Below are positions 46,137-56,493 of a DNA stretch of 64,000 nt, piece after piece. The notes beneath the pieces were generated by a model that was given only the letters and a program-made list of their open reading frames with translations, had not been told where the DNA came from and did no database searches. Each line of letters begins with the position of its first letter. Position 1 is the first letter of the stretch. Position numbers and translations under genes: made by a program. Origin of the DNA: Amycolatopsis sp. NBC_01488 (GTDB lineage: Bacteria > Actinomycetota > Actinomycetes > Mycobacteriales > Pseudonocardiaceae); NCBI RefSeq assembly GCF_036227105.1, contig NZ_CP109434.1, positions 4,468,001-4,532,000 on the forward strand, written 5' to 3'.

Positions 46137-46340
46137 TCAGCCGGGGGTGCTGGGGGTGCGGGGCCGCGGCCGGTCGTACGGCAGTGGCGCAGGCACGCCG
46201 CCGGTGCGCGGGCGGGGCCGGTCGGTGCGGGTGGTGCCGCCGTGGACGGCGGCGAGCAGCAGCAGGCCGAGTGTGCCGAGCAGCGCGTGACCGGAGGCGA
46301 GGCAGACGGTGCACAGCGCCCCCCACGCGACGATCCTCAT
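46137..46340 (-). CDS. Small membrane protein, hypothetical
   Basis: A 67-aa frame from ATG 46340 with one or two hydrophobic segments (IVAWGALCTVCLASGHALLG, TLGLLLLAAVHGG) and a basic tail. The ribosome site is weak. No family is recognised. Confidence 0.4.
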   Translation of the reverse strand: MRIVAWGALCTVCLASGHALLGTLGLLLLAAVHGGTTRTDRPRPRTGGVPAPLPYDRPRPRTPSTPG

Positions 46341-46449
46341 AATCGCCAGGGTAGGCCGAACGCACCGGTCCCCGGACGTGGGCTGAGCTTCCCCGGTTGT
46401 CCGAACACCTAACCTGAGGTGACCGATGGTCACCAGGGAGGATGTTCCG

Positions 46450-46740
46450 ATGCCTGCACCACACCCGCCTGAGTTCCGTCAGCGCGCCGTCGAGCTGGCC
46501 CGTATGGGCGACAAACCGATCGCTGCGCTGGCCAAGGACCTGGGTATCAGCGAGTCCTGCCTGCGTAACTGGATGGCCCAGGCCGACGCCGACGAGAACG
46601 GTTCGGCTACGAAGCTGACCAGTGCGGAGAAGAAGGAACTTGCCGAGCTGCGCCGGAAGAACCGGCAGCTTGAGATGGAGAATGAGATCCTGAAACGCGC
46701 GGCGGCGTACTTCGCGCGGGAGAACATCCTCCCAAAGTAA
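46450..46740 (+). CDS. IS3-family OrfA
   Basis: ATG at 46450 after GGAGG. The 96-aa HTH protein contains PPEFRQRAVELARMGDKPIA, ALAKDLGISESCLRNWMAQA and a leucine-zipper-like end (LAELRRKNRQLEMENEILKR), then AAAYFARENILPK. It is the DNA-binding subunit of an IS3-type transposase whose OrfB is truncated just downstream. Confidence 0.85.
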   Translation: MPAPHPPEFRQRAVELARMGDKPIAALAKDLGISESCLRNWMAQADADENGSATKLTSAEKKELAELRRKNRQLEMENEILKRAAAYFARENILPK

Positions 46741-46826
46741 CCTTCCCGCTGGTCTGTGAACTTGCCGCGGAAGGTATCGACGTCGCGGTGGCCTGCCGGG
46801 TATTGAACGTGTCCCGGGGCTGCGCG
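46741..46826 (+). pseudogene. IS3-family OrfB, 5' stump
   Basis: In the next frame after OrfA, VTFPLVCELAAEGIDVAVAC and RVLNVSR match the start of OrfB in this subgroup. The reading then leaves the family near 46826 and the acetyltransferase region begins. The catalytic core is absent. Confidence 0.7.
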
Positions 46827-46861
46827 CGTGACGACCGCTTGGACTGTAAGAATGACCAACT

Positions 46862-47449
46862 ATGCCGTCGAAGATCGAACTGCTGTGGCCTACTCGCGCC
46901 GACGCTCAGCTGCGCGCCGAGGTCCACCGCGTACTGCACGACGTCGCTGCGAGCGGAGGCGCCATCGGCTATCTATCGCCGCCTACAAGTGCCGAGGTCG
47001 TAGCCTGGTTGGACGAGGTACTTGATGCTGGGCGCGCTGGGACCGCAGCTCTTGCGGTCGCGCTCGTCGACCGGCGCGTCGGAGCCATCGGCCTCTGGAG
47101 GCGTCGACTCGACGCTGTGTTTGCGCACTCCGCTGACATCGAGAAAGTGATGGCTCACCCCCAGGCACGTGGGCTGGGGCTCGGCAGCTTGATCGTCACT
47201 GCTCTCATCGACAGTGCGAGGAAGGCCGGAATCGAGACCTTAGCGCTCGGAGTCCGCGGTAATAATCATGGCGCAATTGAACTCTACGAGCAGCTCGGAT
47301 TTCGCGAGTGGGGTCGGCAGCCTAACGTCATCGAAGTTGGCAACGACCGATATGACGACGTGCGCATGTCTCTCGACCTCGGCCGTGGCCAGAATGTCGT
47401 GCTCCGCGGATCTGAGTGTGGTGGCCCCGGCTCGTCACCTCGCAGATGA
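46862..47449 (+). CDS. GNAT-family N-acetyltransferase
   Basis: The 195-aa product has the GNAT core: AALAVALVDRRVGAIGLWRR, the acetyl-CoA loop VMAHPQARGLGLGSLIVTAL, and GNNHGAIELYEQLGFREWGR. GC content is visibly lower than in the neighbours, and a rare TTA leucine codon occurs at 47240. It lies between two IS3 remnants, so it may be a passenger gene. The substrate is unknown; some relatives modify antibiotics. Confidence 0.85.
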   Translation: MPSKIELLWPTRADAQLRAEVHRVLHDVAASGGAIGYLSPPTSAEVVAWLDEVLDAGRAGTAALAVALVDRRVGAIGLWRRRLDAVFAHSADIEKVMAHPQARGLGLGSLIVTALIDSARKAGIETLALGVRGNNHGAIELYEQLGFREWGRQPNVIEVGNDRYDDVRMSLDLGRGQNVVLRGSECGGPGSSPRR

Positions 47450-47543
47450 AATGCTCTGCAGCAATGAACGAACTATCAATGATCTCTTTTGTTGAGATCG
47501 TAGGTCTGATGCGCCCCGGGTCTGGTGCAGGTCTCGTTGTCTG

Positions 47544-48538
<995 letters not shown>

Positions 48539-48868
48539 CTACTTGATTTTGCGGTCGAGCTCCGCAGCGGCGAAAAACGCTGAGGCCGTCTTCAAGATCT
48601 CGTTCGCCCGCCGCAACTCGCGCACCTCGCGTTCCAGCTCGGCGATCCGCACGGCATCATCGCTCGTGCGGCCGGGCGCCGTGCCGGCGTCGATCTCGGC
48701 GCGCTTGACCCACGTCCGCAACGCCTCCGGGTGCACGTCCAACTGGCCTGCGACCCGGCGGATCGCCGCCATCCGCTGACCCTCGGCCATGATCGCGTCC
48801 AATGCCATCCGCGTCGTCCGCTCACGCAGCTCGTCGCTGTACTTCTTCGGTGCCGGCATGCTCTGCAT
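48539..48868 (-). CDS. IS3-family OrfA
   Basis: The 109-aa product has YSDELRERTTRMALDAIMAE, the HTH IRRVAGQLDVHPEALRTWVK and a coiled-coil zipper (AELEREVRELRRANEILKTA). In IS3 elements a -1 ribosomal shift near its end fuses it to OrfB. Confidence 0.85.
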   Translation of the reverse strand: MQSMPAPKKYSDELRERTTRMALDAIMAEGQRMAAIRRVAGQLDVHPEALRTWVKRAEIDAGTAPGRTSDDAVRIAELEREVRELRRANEILKTASAFFAAAELDRKIK

Positions 48869-48910
48869 CCTCCCTGAGATCAGAGCCTGGACAGAACCCG
48901 GGGCGCATCA

Positions 48911-49100
48911 CCAGTGGCCAGACGAACCCGCCGACCACGTCGTAGAACGGACCGTCGAGCGGAGCCATCGCCCACCGGAACGGCGGCACGGTCAGCACGG
49001 CCGATGCGGCTTCCGTCGCGACGGCCAGGACGGTGACGACGACCGTCAGCGTTCGGTTGTTCGGGCGAGCTGGCTGGTTGTCCACGAGGTGATCATCGGC
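48911..49100 (-). pseudogene. N-terminal fragment of a membrane protein cut by IS3
   Basis: The minus strand reads NNRTLTVVVTVLAVATEAAS then AVLTVPPFRWAMAPLDGPFY and VVGGFVWP up to the IS3 boundary. One full hydrophobic helix and the start of another remain; no family is named. The rest of the interval to 49550 shows no supported gene. Confidence 0.4.
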
Positions 49101-49550
49101 GTTGCCTGCGCGGCGGTGCAGCCGCCGTTCGAGTGGGCTGGCGGCGCTGTTCAGTCGAATGCTGCGCCGGGCCGCCCTCGTCGGACGTCGGTCACCACCG
49201 CAGTGACCGTCGCGTAATGCTGTGAACGCCTCTTCGGAGCTGCCAGCCCAGGCAGCAGCATGATCAAGCTCTTGGCCTGCGTGGTGACCGGCTGGTGGCG
49301 ACACGTCCCTCAGGTGTTCCATTCGACGGGCCGCTCAGCCCGGGATTCGCCCCGACTGCGCCGGCCTCGGCCACAGCCATGGGGCTGGGCTGTCGGCCTC
49401 AAGCCCAGTCGGTCCGGGATGCGAATTTTGATCGGGTCAGTCACCGACGAAGGAACGCCCAGAACGACGTTGAGCAGTCCGGCTGACTAGGTTGCGGCGG
49501 CGTAGCCGGGGAGCGGACCCTGTCCTCCAGGGGTCGTTGAGGAGGTTGCG

Positions 49551-50921
49551 ATGGCTCGACAGGGTGGCGTGTACAAGCGTTGCAGCTGCAAGGATGCGGT
49601 TGACGGACACCGGCTCGGTGTCCGCTGCCCGCGGCTGGGCGAACGTGGCCATGGTTCGTGGTACTTCTCGCTGGAGCTGCCGGTGGGCCGCGATGGGCAG
49701 CGGCATCGGGTGCGGCGTGGCGGGTTCCCGTCGCGTGCTGCCGCGGAACAAGCGCGGGGGTACCTGCTCGGCGACGATATCGACCCGGCCACGGTCGTGG
49801 TCACCGTCGGGCAGTGGCTGGATATCTGGTTGGAGATGCGCCAGAACCTGAGCTTCTCCACTCGGCGGCTCTATACCCAGCACGTTCGCGACTACCTCAA
49901 GCCCTATCTGGGGAGTGTTCCGTTGCGGTCGTTGACGGTCGCGCGGGTGCAGGCCATGTTCGCGGCGTTGATCCGCACTAACTCGAGCCGCGCCCGGCCC
50001 TTGTCTTACGCGACGCTGCAGCGCATCCGCGGCGTTTTGCATGCCGCGCTCAACGGTGCGATCCGCCGGGGACTGCTCGATCGGAACCCGGCGCATTGGG
50101 TCGAGCTTCCCTCCGGGCGTCGGCCGCGTGCTGTGGTGTGGACCGAAGGCGGGGAAGCGCATTGGCGCCAGACCGGCGAGCGCCCGGCCGTGGCGGTCTG
50201 GACTGTGACGCAGACTGCGGCGTTCCTGGAGAGTAGCTTCGAGCACCCGTTGCATGTGCTGTACCTGCTTGTCGCGCTGCTTGGGCTGCGTCGGGGTGAA
50301 GCGGCGGGGTTGCGGTGGCGGTGGTGCGATATCGATCTGGACGCCCGAGTGCTGCAGGTGTCGCACCAGGTGCAGGACCATAATGGCCGGACCGTGATCT
50401 GTCCGCCGAAAACTGAGAGCAGCGTCCGTGTCCTCGCACTGGACAGTATTTCGGTATCTGCGCTGCGATCTTTGCGTGCCGAGCGGAGACGTCGGCTGCC
50501 GGCTGGTGCGGCGTTGACCGGGTTCTTGTTCGTCAACCGGTACGGGAATCCGATGAGTCCGGGCTACGTCACCCACGCGTTCCGCAGGCTCGTCGCTGAG
50601 GCGGATCTGCCGCCGGTTCGGCTGCATGACCTTCGTCATGGTGCGGCGAGCCTGTCGCTAGCCGCTGGGAATGACCTGAAGGTGGTGCAGGCGATGCTGG
50701 GGCATTCGAGCATTGTGCTGACCGCCGATACCTACACCAGTGTGCTGCCCTGCCTGGCGCACCGGGCCGCCGAAGCCACCGCCAATCTGGTCATGAAAGC
50801 GGCACGACGGACGGCGAAGAAGGTCCGCCGCCACTCCCGGAAAGCGACACGTCACTACGGGACGAAGAAGAACCGCAGGCCTGGGTCGACGCGGAAGTCG
50901 GCTCGCAAGATCCGTGTGTAG
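49551..50921 (+). CDS. int: Tyrosine-type site-specific integrase
   Basis: ATG at 49551 with GAGGAGG upstream. The 456-aa protein has an N-terminal AP2-like arm-binding region (SWYFSLELPVGRDGQRHRVR), a SAM-like core-binding domain (VTVGQWLDIWLEMRQNLSFS) and the catalytic domain: Arg in ALLGLRRGEAAGLR, HxxR in RLHDLRHGAASLSL, His in MLGHSS and the nucleophile in TADTYTSVLP. The tail is very basic. It resembles integrases of actinomycete integrative elements (AICE/pSAM2-like). A tRNA-derived attachment site lies 400 bp downstream. Confidence 0.9.
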   Translation: MARQGGVYKRCSCKDAVDGHRLGVRCPRLGERGHGSWYFSLELPVGRDGQRHRVRRGGFPSRAAAEQARGYLLGDDIDPATVVVTVGQWLDIWLEMRQNLSFSTRRLYTQHVRDYLKPYLGSVPLRSLTVARVQAMFAALIRTNSSRARPLSYATLQRIRGVLHAALNGAIRRGLLDRNPAHWVELPSGRRPRAVVWTEGGEAHWRQTGERPAVAVWTVTQTAAFLESSFEHPLHVLYLLVALLGLRRGEAAGLRWRWCDIDLDARVLQVSHQVQDHNGRTVICPPKTESSVRVLALDSISVSALRSLRAERRRRLPAGAALTGFLFVNRYGNPMSPGYVTHAFRRLVAEADLPPVRLHDLRHGAASLSLAAGNDLKVVQAMLGHSSIVLTADTYTSVLPCLAHRAAEATANLVMKAARRTAKKVRRHSRKATRHYGTKKNRRPGSTRKSARKIRV

Positions 50922-51320
50922 AAAGGCCTCCCCCGCGCCAGCTGCTCTGAGAACCTTGAGAAGATCGTCGACGCAGCCGAACCGCCTACAAGGGAGATGG
51001 AGACCGTAGATCGAAGCGAGTCGTAGTTGACCGTCGGCGGCAGTCCCCAACCCAGCTCGTTGATCACTCGCGGCCCGAATTTGCAATAGTGAACGGATGG
51101 CCGCCTTGTGCCTGATTTCGGCTCCACGAGATGTCAGAGGCGTTGAGACGGTGGAAATCGGACGTCGCCGCCGCGGCTACGCCCTATGGGCGTCCTAAGA
51201 GGACCGGGTGCCCCGCGGGGCCGGCCGCATTCGGTCTCCCGCTGGTCCCACCCATGATCGAAGCCCACCGGCAAGGTCCTCGTGATCAAGGATACCCGCA
51301 GGTGGGCTTCGGTTCAGAGA
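50922..51320. other. Gap between integrase and attachment site
   Basis: No gene is supported. Integrase arm-binding repeats would be expected here, but none are obvious by eye. Confidence 0.35.
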
Positions 51321-51365
51321 GGTGCGCCATCAGGGACTCGAACCCCGAACCCGCTGGTTAAGAGA
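51321..51365 (-). other. 3' fragment of tRNA-Lys(CUU): probable att site
   Basis: The minus strand reads from the anticodon loop (CTCTTAA) through the variable loop, a complete T arm (CGGGG-TTCGAGT-CCCTG) and the acceptor 3' strand ATGGCGC with discriminator A. No 5' half of a tRNA is present next to it. A ~45-bp tRNA 3' end near a tyrosine integrase is the hallmark of an attL/attR or attP core of an element integrating into tRNA-Lys. Confidence 0.75.
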
Positions 51366-51613
51366 ACGCGTTTTGGGCTGTCGGGCGGTGCCGAGTGATG
51401 TCGGACAAGACCTTTTCGACTGGTCACCGGCCATCACTTGTATCGGACTATACCGCATTCTGTCGACGGGTACGAGACCTCTCGGGCACTTCTCGGGCAC
51501 GTCCGTGCCGGATCTTGTCGAGATGTTCGTGCAGGTCGACCGTGGTTCGTAGTGTGGACGCCGGGGCAGGTTGGTTGCTGTGTTGAGCCCGAGCGAGGGG
51601 ACGCGGCCCAGTC

Positions 51614-51965
51614 CTGTCAGTGGTCACGCTGATCGTGGGGATCATCGTGGCTCTGACCTTCTTGTTCGGTTCGGGAACGTGCTTACGTTGACCCTCCGGC
51701 TGGTGGTACCGGCCTGGGCTGCGCCGCTGGTGGCGCCTGCGGTGGATCTGTCGGTGGTCGGGCTGCTGCTCGCGATTCGGTCCCTGTCGGTGCGGGGCGT
51801 TCCTGCTGAGGTGATCCAGCTGGCTCGGCGGCTGCTGTTGGCCTCGAGTGTGGTGACGTTGGCATTCAACGTCGCGGAGCCGTTGATCGCCGGCGAGGTG
51901 GGAAGGTCATTGTTCGATGCTGTCGGCCTGCTGTTGCTGATTGGCTGGTCGGAGGTGGGACCGGT
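51614..51965 (+). pseudogene. DUF2637 (SpdB-like) transfer-associated membrane protein remnant
   Basis: One frame gives VVTLIVGIIVALTFLFG and, after an indel near 51670, another gives FGNVLTLTLRLVVPAWAAPL, VAPAVDLSVVGLLLAIRSLS and ASSVVTLAFNVAEPLIAGEV, then GLLLLIGWSEVGP. This is the DUF2637 pattern found in plasmid/AICE transfer modules. After about 51965 the similarity stops, and the sequence is antisense to the NTPase-operon gene at 51907. Confidence 0.75.
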
Positions 51966-52722
51966 CCTCACACAGATCCGTTCTCTGACGCAGATCCCCG
52001 TTCTCCGACCGGGTGTTGGCGCTCTGCAGCTGGTCGGCGAGTTCAGTCGCGCCGAAACCGCGCACCATCGCGATAAAGCGGTCGACGATCTCATAGCTCT
52101 GACCTGGTGTCAGCCGGCCAAAGAAATCGATAACCGCCTGAGTGATGACCACGGGCCTGGCCTGCTCATGCCACTGCGCCACCTCAGCCACAAGATCGCC
52201 TCGGTCGAGCACACCGGCTAGCTCACCCAGCCGCGAGGATTTCTCTAGGAGTGTGTAGATGCGCGCGGTGGCGGGGTCGGCGAGGCATTCGTCGCGGATG
52301 AACTGGGCTCGAGCGCGCGCTTGCTGTCTGGCGAGTTCGTCGAGTTCGAGGTCGTGGCGCATCCTCTGCGCGTCGCGGGCTTGCTCGGCGGCATCGTCGT
52401 CGAGGGTGACCCGGGAGTAGACGTCGCTGATTCGGACATGTTTGGTCGACAGGGAGGTCAGCTCGGCCAGTTCGCTGGCGATCGTGTGCTGCAGGTAGTT
52501 GCAGCGCAGCGCGCTGACGCCCGCAGCCGCTGGCCGGATGATTCGGTCGGCGGCTGGGACGACGAGGTCGAGCGGGTCAGGGGGCAGTTGGCCGCGCCGT
52601 GTTGAGACACGCGCCCGGACGGTCAACGCCACTTTGAATCCGATGCCCTTGTCGGCGCTTGGGTAGTAGTCGCGCCCCACGTAGTCCCGCAGGCTGTCCC
52701 AGCGCGCCACGCTCCAGTTCAT
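51907..52722 (-). CDS. Third gene of NTPase operon: SPFH/coiled-coil-like protein, unknown
   Basis: ATG at 52722 overlaps the stop of the NTPase gene (ATGA). The 271-aa product begins NWSVARWDSLRDYVGRDYYP, then a beta-rich part (ADKGIGFKVALTVRARVSTR), then a long charged helix (DAAEQARDAQRMRHDLELDE, LARQQARARAQFIRDECLAD), and a helical end (VVITQAVIDFFGRLTPGQSY). The order beta domain then coiled coil recalls SPFH/band-7 proteins, but no signature proves it. Its last ~35 residues overlap antisense to the DUF2637 remnant, so the natural C-terminus may have been replaced at a junction near 51965. Confidence 0.65.
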   Translation of the reverse strand: MNWSVARWDSLRDYVGRDYYPSADKGIGFKVALTVRARVSTRRGQLPPDPLDLVVPAADRIIRPAAAGVSALRCNYLQHTIASELAELTSLSTKHVRISDVYSRVTLDDDAAEQARDAQRMRHDLELDELARQQARARAQFIRDECLADPATARIYTLLEKSSRLGELAGVLDRGDLVAEVAQWHEQARPVVITQAVIDFFGRLTPGQSYEIVDRFIAMVRGFGATELADQLQSANTRSENGDLRQRTDLCEDRSHLRPANQQQQADSIEQ

Positions 52723-53387
52723 GCCACGTGATCCGTTCCGCCGGCACTGTCGTCGCCGGTGAGCCGGCGGGAGAAGTCGCCGTCGAAGAGCTTGCTTAGA
52801 CGGAGGTAGATGTCGTTGCGTTCGGTGGTGTCGGTGCCGTCGGAGGCTTCGAGCCACGTGAACAAGTAGTGGCGCAAGCGTTCGCGCGGTGAGATGACGC
52901 CGGGTTCTTCAGGGTGGTTTACCGCGTTGCGAAGGAGACTGAGCACGTCATCTTGCAGTTGGTGTTGCCGCAGTGCGACGTCGAGCCATTGGTGCACGGT
53001 CGCGAGGACGAGTTGTTCGGCTTCTTTGCTGCCCTGCGGTGATAGCAGCACTGACCAGCCTGTTGCCAGGTCCGCGGCGGAGGGAGTGAAGCCGGCTTGG
53101 TCGCCTCGGGCGAGGAGCGTGGGTGTGATCTGGTCGTGGTCGGTCTTCGCGGCGAGCGCGCTGAACGCTCGGTAGGCGACCGAGGTGGTGGCCGGGTTTT
53201 CACACCAGCCGATGACTGTGTCGAAGAGTGTCTCGCGCACGGATGTGTCGTCCCACAGGGTGATCACGCTGCGTTGGACAGCCTGTTCGATCTCCGGGTC
53301 GGCGATAGCGGCGACATGCTTGAGCCTGCGCAGCGCCTTGCCGGTGTGGCGGCGGCCGAATTCAAGGCCGCAGACTTCCGCGACTGC

Positions 53388-54823
53388 GAGCAATAGTCAA
53401 GACCTGTGGATGAAGATCTTTTAGGCGGCTGCGGGTGGGGTGTGTTCGGTGGGGCGTTCGACGAGTTTGCCTGCCTCGAACCGTGCGCCGGCACGGACGA
53501 GGGCGACCAGGTGGGGCGCGTTGACCGCGCGCCAGCGAGCCTGGGCCGCTTCGATGAGCTTGAATGCCATCGCCAACCCCGCCGCGCGGGAGCCAGGACC
53601 CTTGGTGACCTTGGTGCGGTGCCGCACGGTGGCGAAGGTTGACTCGATCGGGTTCGTGGTCCGCAGGTGGATCCAGTGCTCGGCCGGATAGTCGTAGAAC
53701 GCCAGCAGCACGTCAATGTCGTCGGTGATCTTGGCGGCGGCCTTGGGGAACTTCGCGCCGTAGGCGGCATCGAACGCCTTCACCGCGTCCAGGGCGTGCC
53801 GGCGGTCTTCGGCGTTCCAGATCTGCGCGAGGGCCTTCTTCGCCCCGGGATGCGCGGACTTGGGCAGCGCCGCCAGCACGTTGGCGATCTTGTGGAACCA
53901 GCAGCGCTGCTCCCGGGTCTCGGGAAACACCTCCCGCAGCGCGCCCCAGAACCCCAGTGCCCCGTCGCCCGCGGCCAGCACCGGGGCACGCATCCCGCGG
54001 CGGCGGGCATCGCGCAGCAGATCCGCCCAGGACTCGGCCGACTCGCGGTACCCGTCAGCCAGCGCGACGAGCTCCTTGCGGCCGTCGGCGCGCACCCCGA
54101 TCATCACCAGCAGGCACAGTTTCTGCTCTTCCAGGCGGATGTTGACGTGGATCCCGTCCGCCCACAGATAAACAAAGTCCACAGTGGACAGATCACGTTC
54201 GGCGAAGGCGCGTTGTTCGGCCTTCCACTGCTCGGTCAGCTTCGTGATCACCGGACCCGACAGGCCCTTCGCCGACCCGAGGAACTGACCCAGCGCCGGC
54301 ACGAAGTCCCCCGAGGACAGGCCGTGCAGGTACAGCAGCGGCAGCACCTCGGTGATCTTCGGGGTCTTGCGTGCCCACGGCGGCAGGATCGCCGAGGAGA
54401 ACCGCTCGCGTTCGCCGGTGTCGGGGTCGATGCGCTTGTCGTTGACCCGCGGCGCGGTCACCTGCACCGCGCCCGCGCTGGTCAGCACCTCGCGCGGTTC
54501 GTGGTGACCGTTGCGGACCACCAGGCGGTGCCCGTTCTCATCACGCTCGCCGGCGAACCGGGCGATATAGGCCTCGACCTCGGCCTGCAACGCCTCGGCC
54601 AGCATCCGCCGCGCGCCTTCACGCACCAGCTCATCGATCACCGACGACACGGACGAGCCGCCCGCCGCACCATCATCACCAGCAGCAGGATCAGGGACTA
54701 CGCTCAGCATCGGGTCGTACCTTCCCGGCCGACGTTGGCGCGTCGGCCATGCTTGGAAACCTCAACCGGTCACCGGGAAGGTACGCCCCCTTCCCAGCCA
54801 TCCACAGGTTTCAAGCATTGCTC
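53388..54823 (-). mobile_element. IS256-family insertion sequence, copy 2 (1436 bp)
   Basis: Same ends and length as copy 1 in inverted orientation. It is flanked by a perfect 9-bp target duplication CGCGACTGC (53379-53387 and 54824-54832). It interrupts the NTPase gene. Confidence 0.95.
53421..54710 (-). CDS. IS256-family transposase, copy 2
   Basis: The 429-aa product is identical to the transposase at 11624-12913; the two DNA copies differ at only a few synonymous positions (for example around 54335 versus 11998). Both copies are therefore recent and potentially active. Confidence 0.95.
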   Translation of the reverse strand: MLSVVPDPAAGDDGAAGGSSVSSVIDELVREGARRMLAEALQAEVEAYIARFAGERDENGHRLVVRNGHHEPREVLTSAGAVQVTAPRVNDKRIDPDTGERERFSSAILPPWARKTPKITEVLPLLYLHGLSSGDFVPALGQFLGSAKGLSGPVITKLTEQWKAEQRAFAERDLSTVDFVYLWADGIHVNIRLEEQKLCLLVMIGVRADGRKELVALADGYRESAESWADLLRDARRRGMRAPVLAAGDGALGFWGALREVFPETREQRCWFHKIANVLAALPKSAHPGAKKALAQIWNAEDRRHALDAVKAFDAAYGAKFPKAAAKITDDIDVLLAFYDYPAEHWIHLRTTNPIESTFATVRHRTKVTKGPGSRAAGLAMAFKLIEAAQARWRAVNAPHLVALVRAGARFEAGKLVERPTEHTPPAAA

Positions 54824-56493
54824 CGCGACTGCTCGCCACAACGCGAGGTCTTTTCTCCTGGTCACCCAGTTCAGGAGCATAGAGTGGATGTAGCGGTGGG
54901 TGCTCGACTGCGTTGCTGCTTCGTCGAGCGCGGCGACGAAGACCTGCCACAGGAGTGTCGAGTCATACCAGGTGCTGGCGAGTTTAGCGAGCGGTTCTGG
55001 GCGTTGCTGCCGTGCTGCCCAGTGGACGGCGAACCGGGCGATGCGAGCGGCCAGCTCTTGCTGCTGCCCGCTAGTGAGGGATTCGAACGTGCTGCGGTGT
55101 GTGTCGGTGGGCGCTTCGGCGAGCCAGGTGAGGAAGGTCTGGCGGGAGAATGGCCGGTCGGTCCAGAAGTAGTGCAGTGCGGCGTCATCCCAGCCGTCGT
55201 GCCGGAACACGACGGTGTCGTCGTCGGCGAGGTCAGCTTCGATGGCGTCGACGAGTTCGATGATGCCGGGCGCGCTGAGGGCGGCGAGATCGGGTTGCTG
55301 CTTGCCGCTGAGCTTGCCTTCCAGTTTGCTGGCCAAAGCGTAGACGTATGCTCCAGGCGCGGAGGGCAGCGCGGCTGCGGCGAGCAGGAAGCTGCGTTGG
55401 AGGCTTGTCCGTTCTCGCTGCCGGTGCCAGGACAGCAGTTGCTTGCGCCAGTTCCTCCTGGCCTCAACTACGGTCTGTACCCGGCGAGCGAACCACCGGT
55501 CGCCGCCGTCGGCGAGTTCGGCGTGATCTGCTTCTTCCTCAGTCTCCTGAAGAGCGACCAGCTGGCCTGGGGTCGCGTGTGCTGCTGAGCGGATCAACTC
55601 GACGATGTCGAGCACTTCAGCTGGGGGTTGATCAGCGAGCAGGGCCTTGATTTTATCCGCAGCCAGCCAACGTTCGACGTCCAGCGCGGGATCTTGAACG
55701 GCGAGGGCTCTGCGTACGATCTCCGTCGGCACCGCGCCGCCGATCTCGGCTGCCAGGGTCGAAACGGTCTCATCGACGCAAGCAGTCCACTGCTCGGGGC
55801 TCATCAAAAAGATCAGCCAACATTGGCGGCGGTTGAGTTCGGCCTCGAGCTGGGTGAGCGTCATGCGGAACAATCGCGAGCGAAGCGTGAAGCCTTCTTC
55901 GTCGGGTGGAACCTCGACGACGTAGGCCCAGTTGCGGTGAGCTGGGGGCAGGCGGTCTATCGGGAAGGTTTCGCCGCCGCCGAAGTGCAGTGCGCCGACG
56001 TTGACCTGCCGTTGGCTTTCTTCGCGGATTGTGGCGAGCAGCGCATGGGCGATCATGGTGCGCCCGGTGCCCGGCTGGCGGGCGAGCACGAGCAGCCGAC
56101 GCCCGTCGCGCCAGCGGGCGTAGGTTTCGTCGAACTCGTCAGGCGGGGCGAACAGCCGGAGGGTGAGGTTGAGGTAGGCGTCGTCGGCGTTGAGGTGCTC
56201 GAGTGCCGCTTGCACCTTGTTGACGACTTTGACGCCGTTCATTTCACCGAAGTTGAGGTTGCCGGTGAAGGTTGGATGCACCCCGGGGGCACCTGGGGTC
56301 TCCGGCACGGGTGTCTCGTCTATGGCGGGTGCGGCGGGTGCGGAAGCCGCTGGTTGCCATGCCGAGAAGCCCTCGTGCGCTGGATGCTGCGGCGTCGGCG
56401 TCGGCTGGTCCGTCTCGAACTCCGGGCCAGGGTGCGGCGCTGGTGGTGGCAGCTCGTCGCCAGTTGCGTCGTCGCCGTGGTGGTAGGGGTGGC

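Noticed and set aside
51131-51361. Short frame covering the tRNA-Lys fragment
   Set aside because: It reads through the tRNA T arm (RDSNPEPAG-like text), a familiar artefact of tRNA sequence, and has no homologous domain.
53667-54893. Long plus-strand frame over IS256 copy 2 (and its twin over copy 1)
   Set aside because: Antisense shadow of the identical transposase gene.
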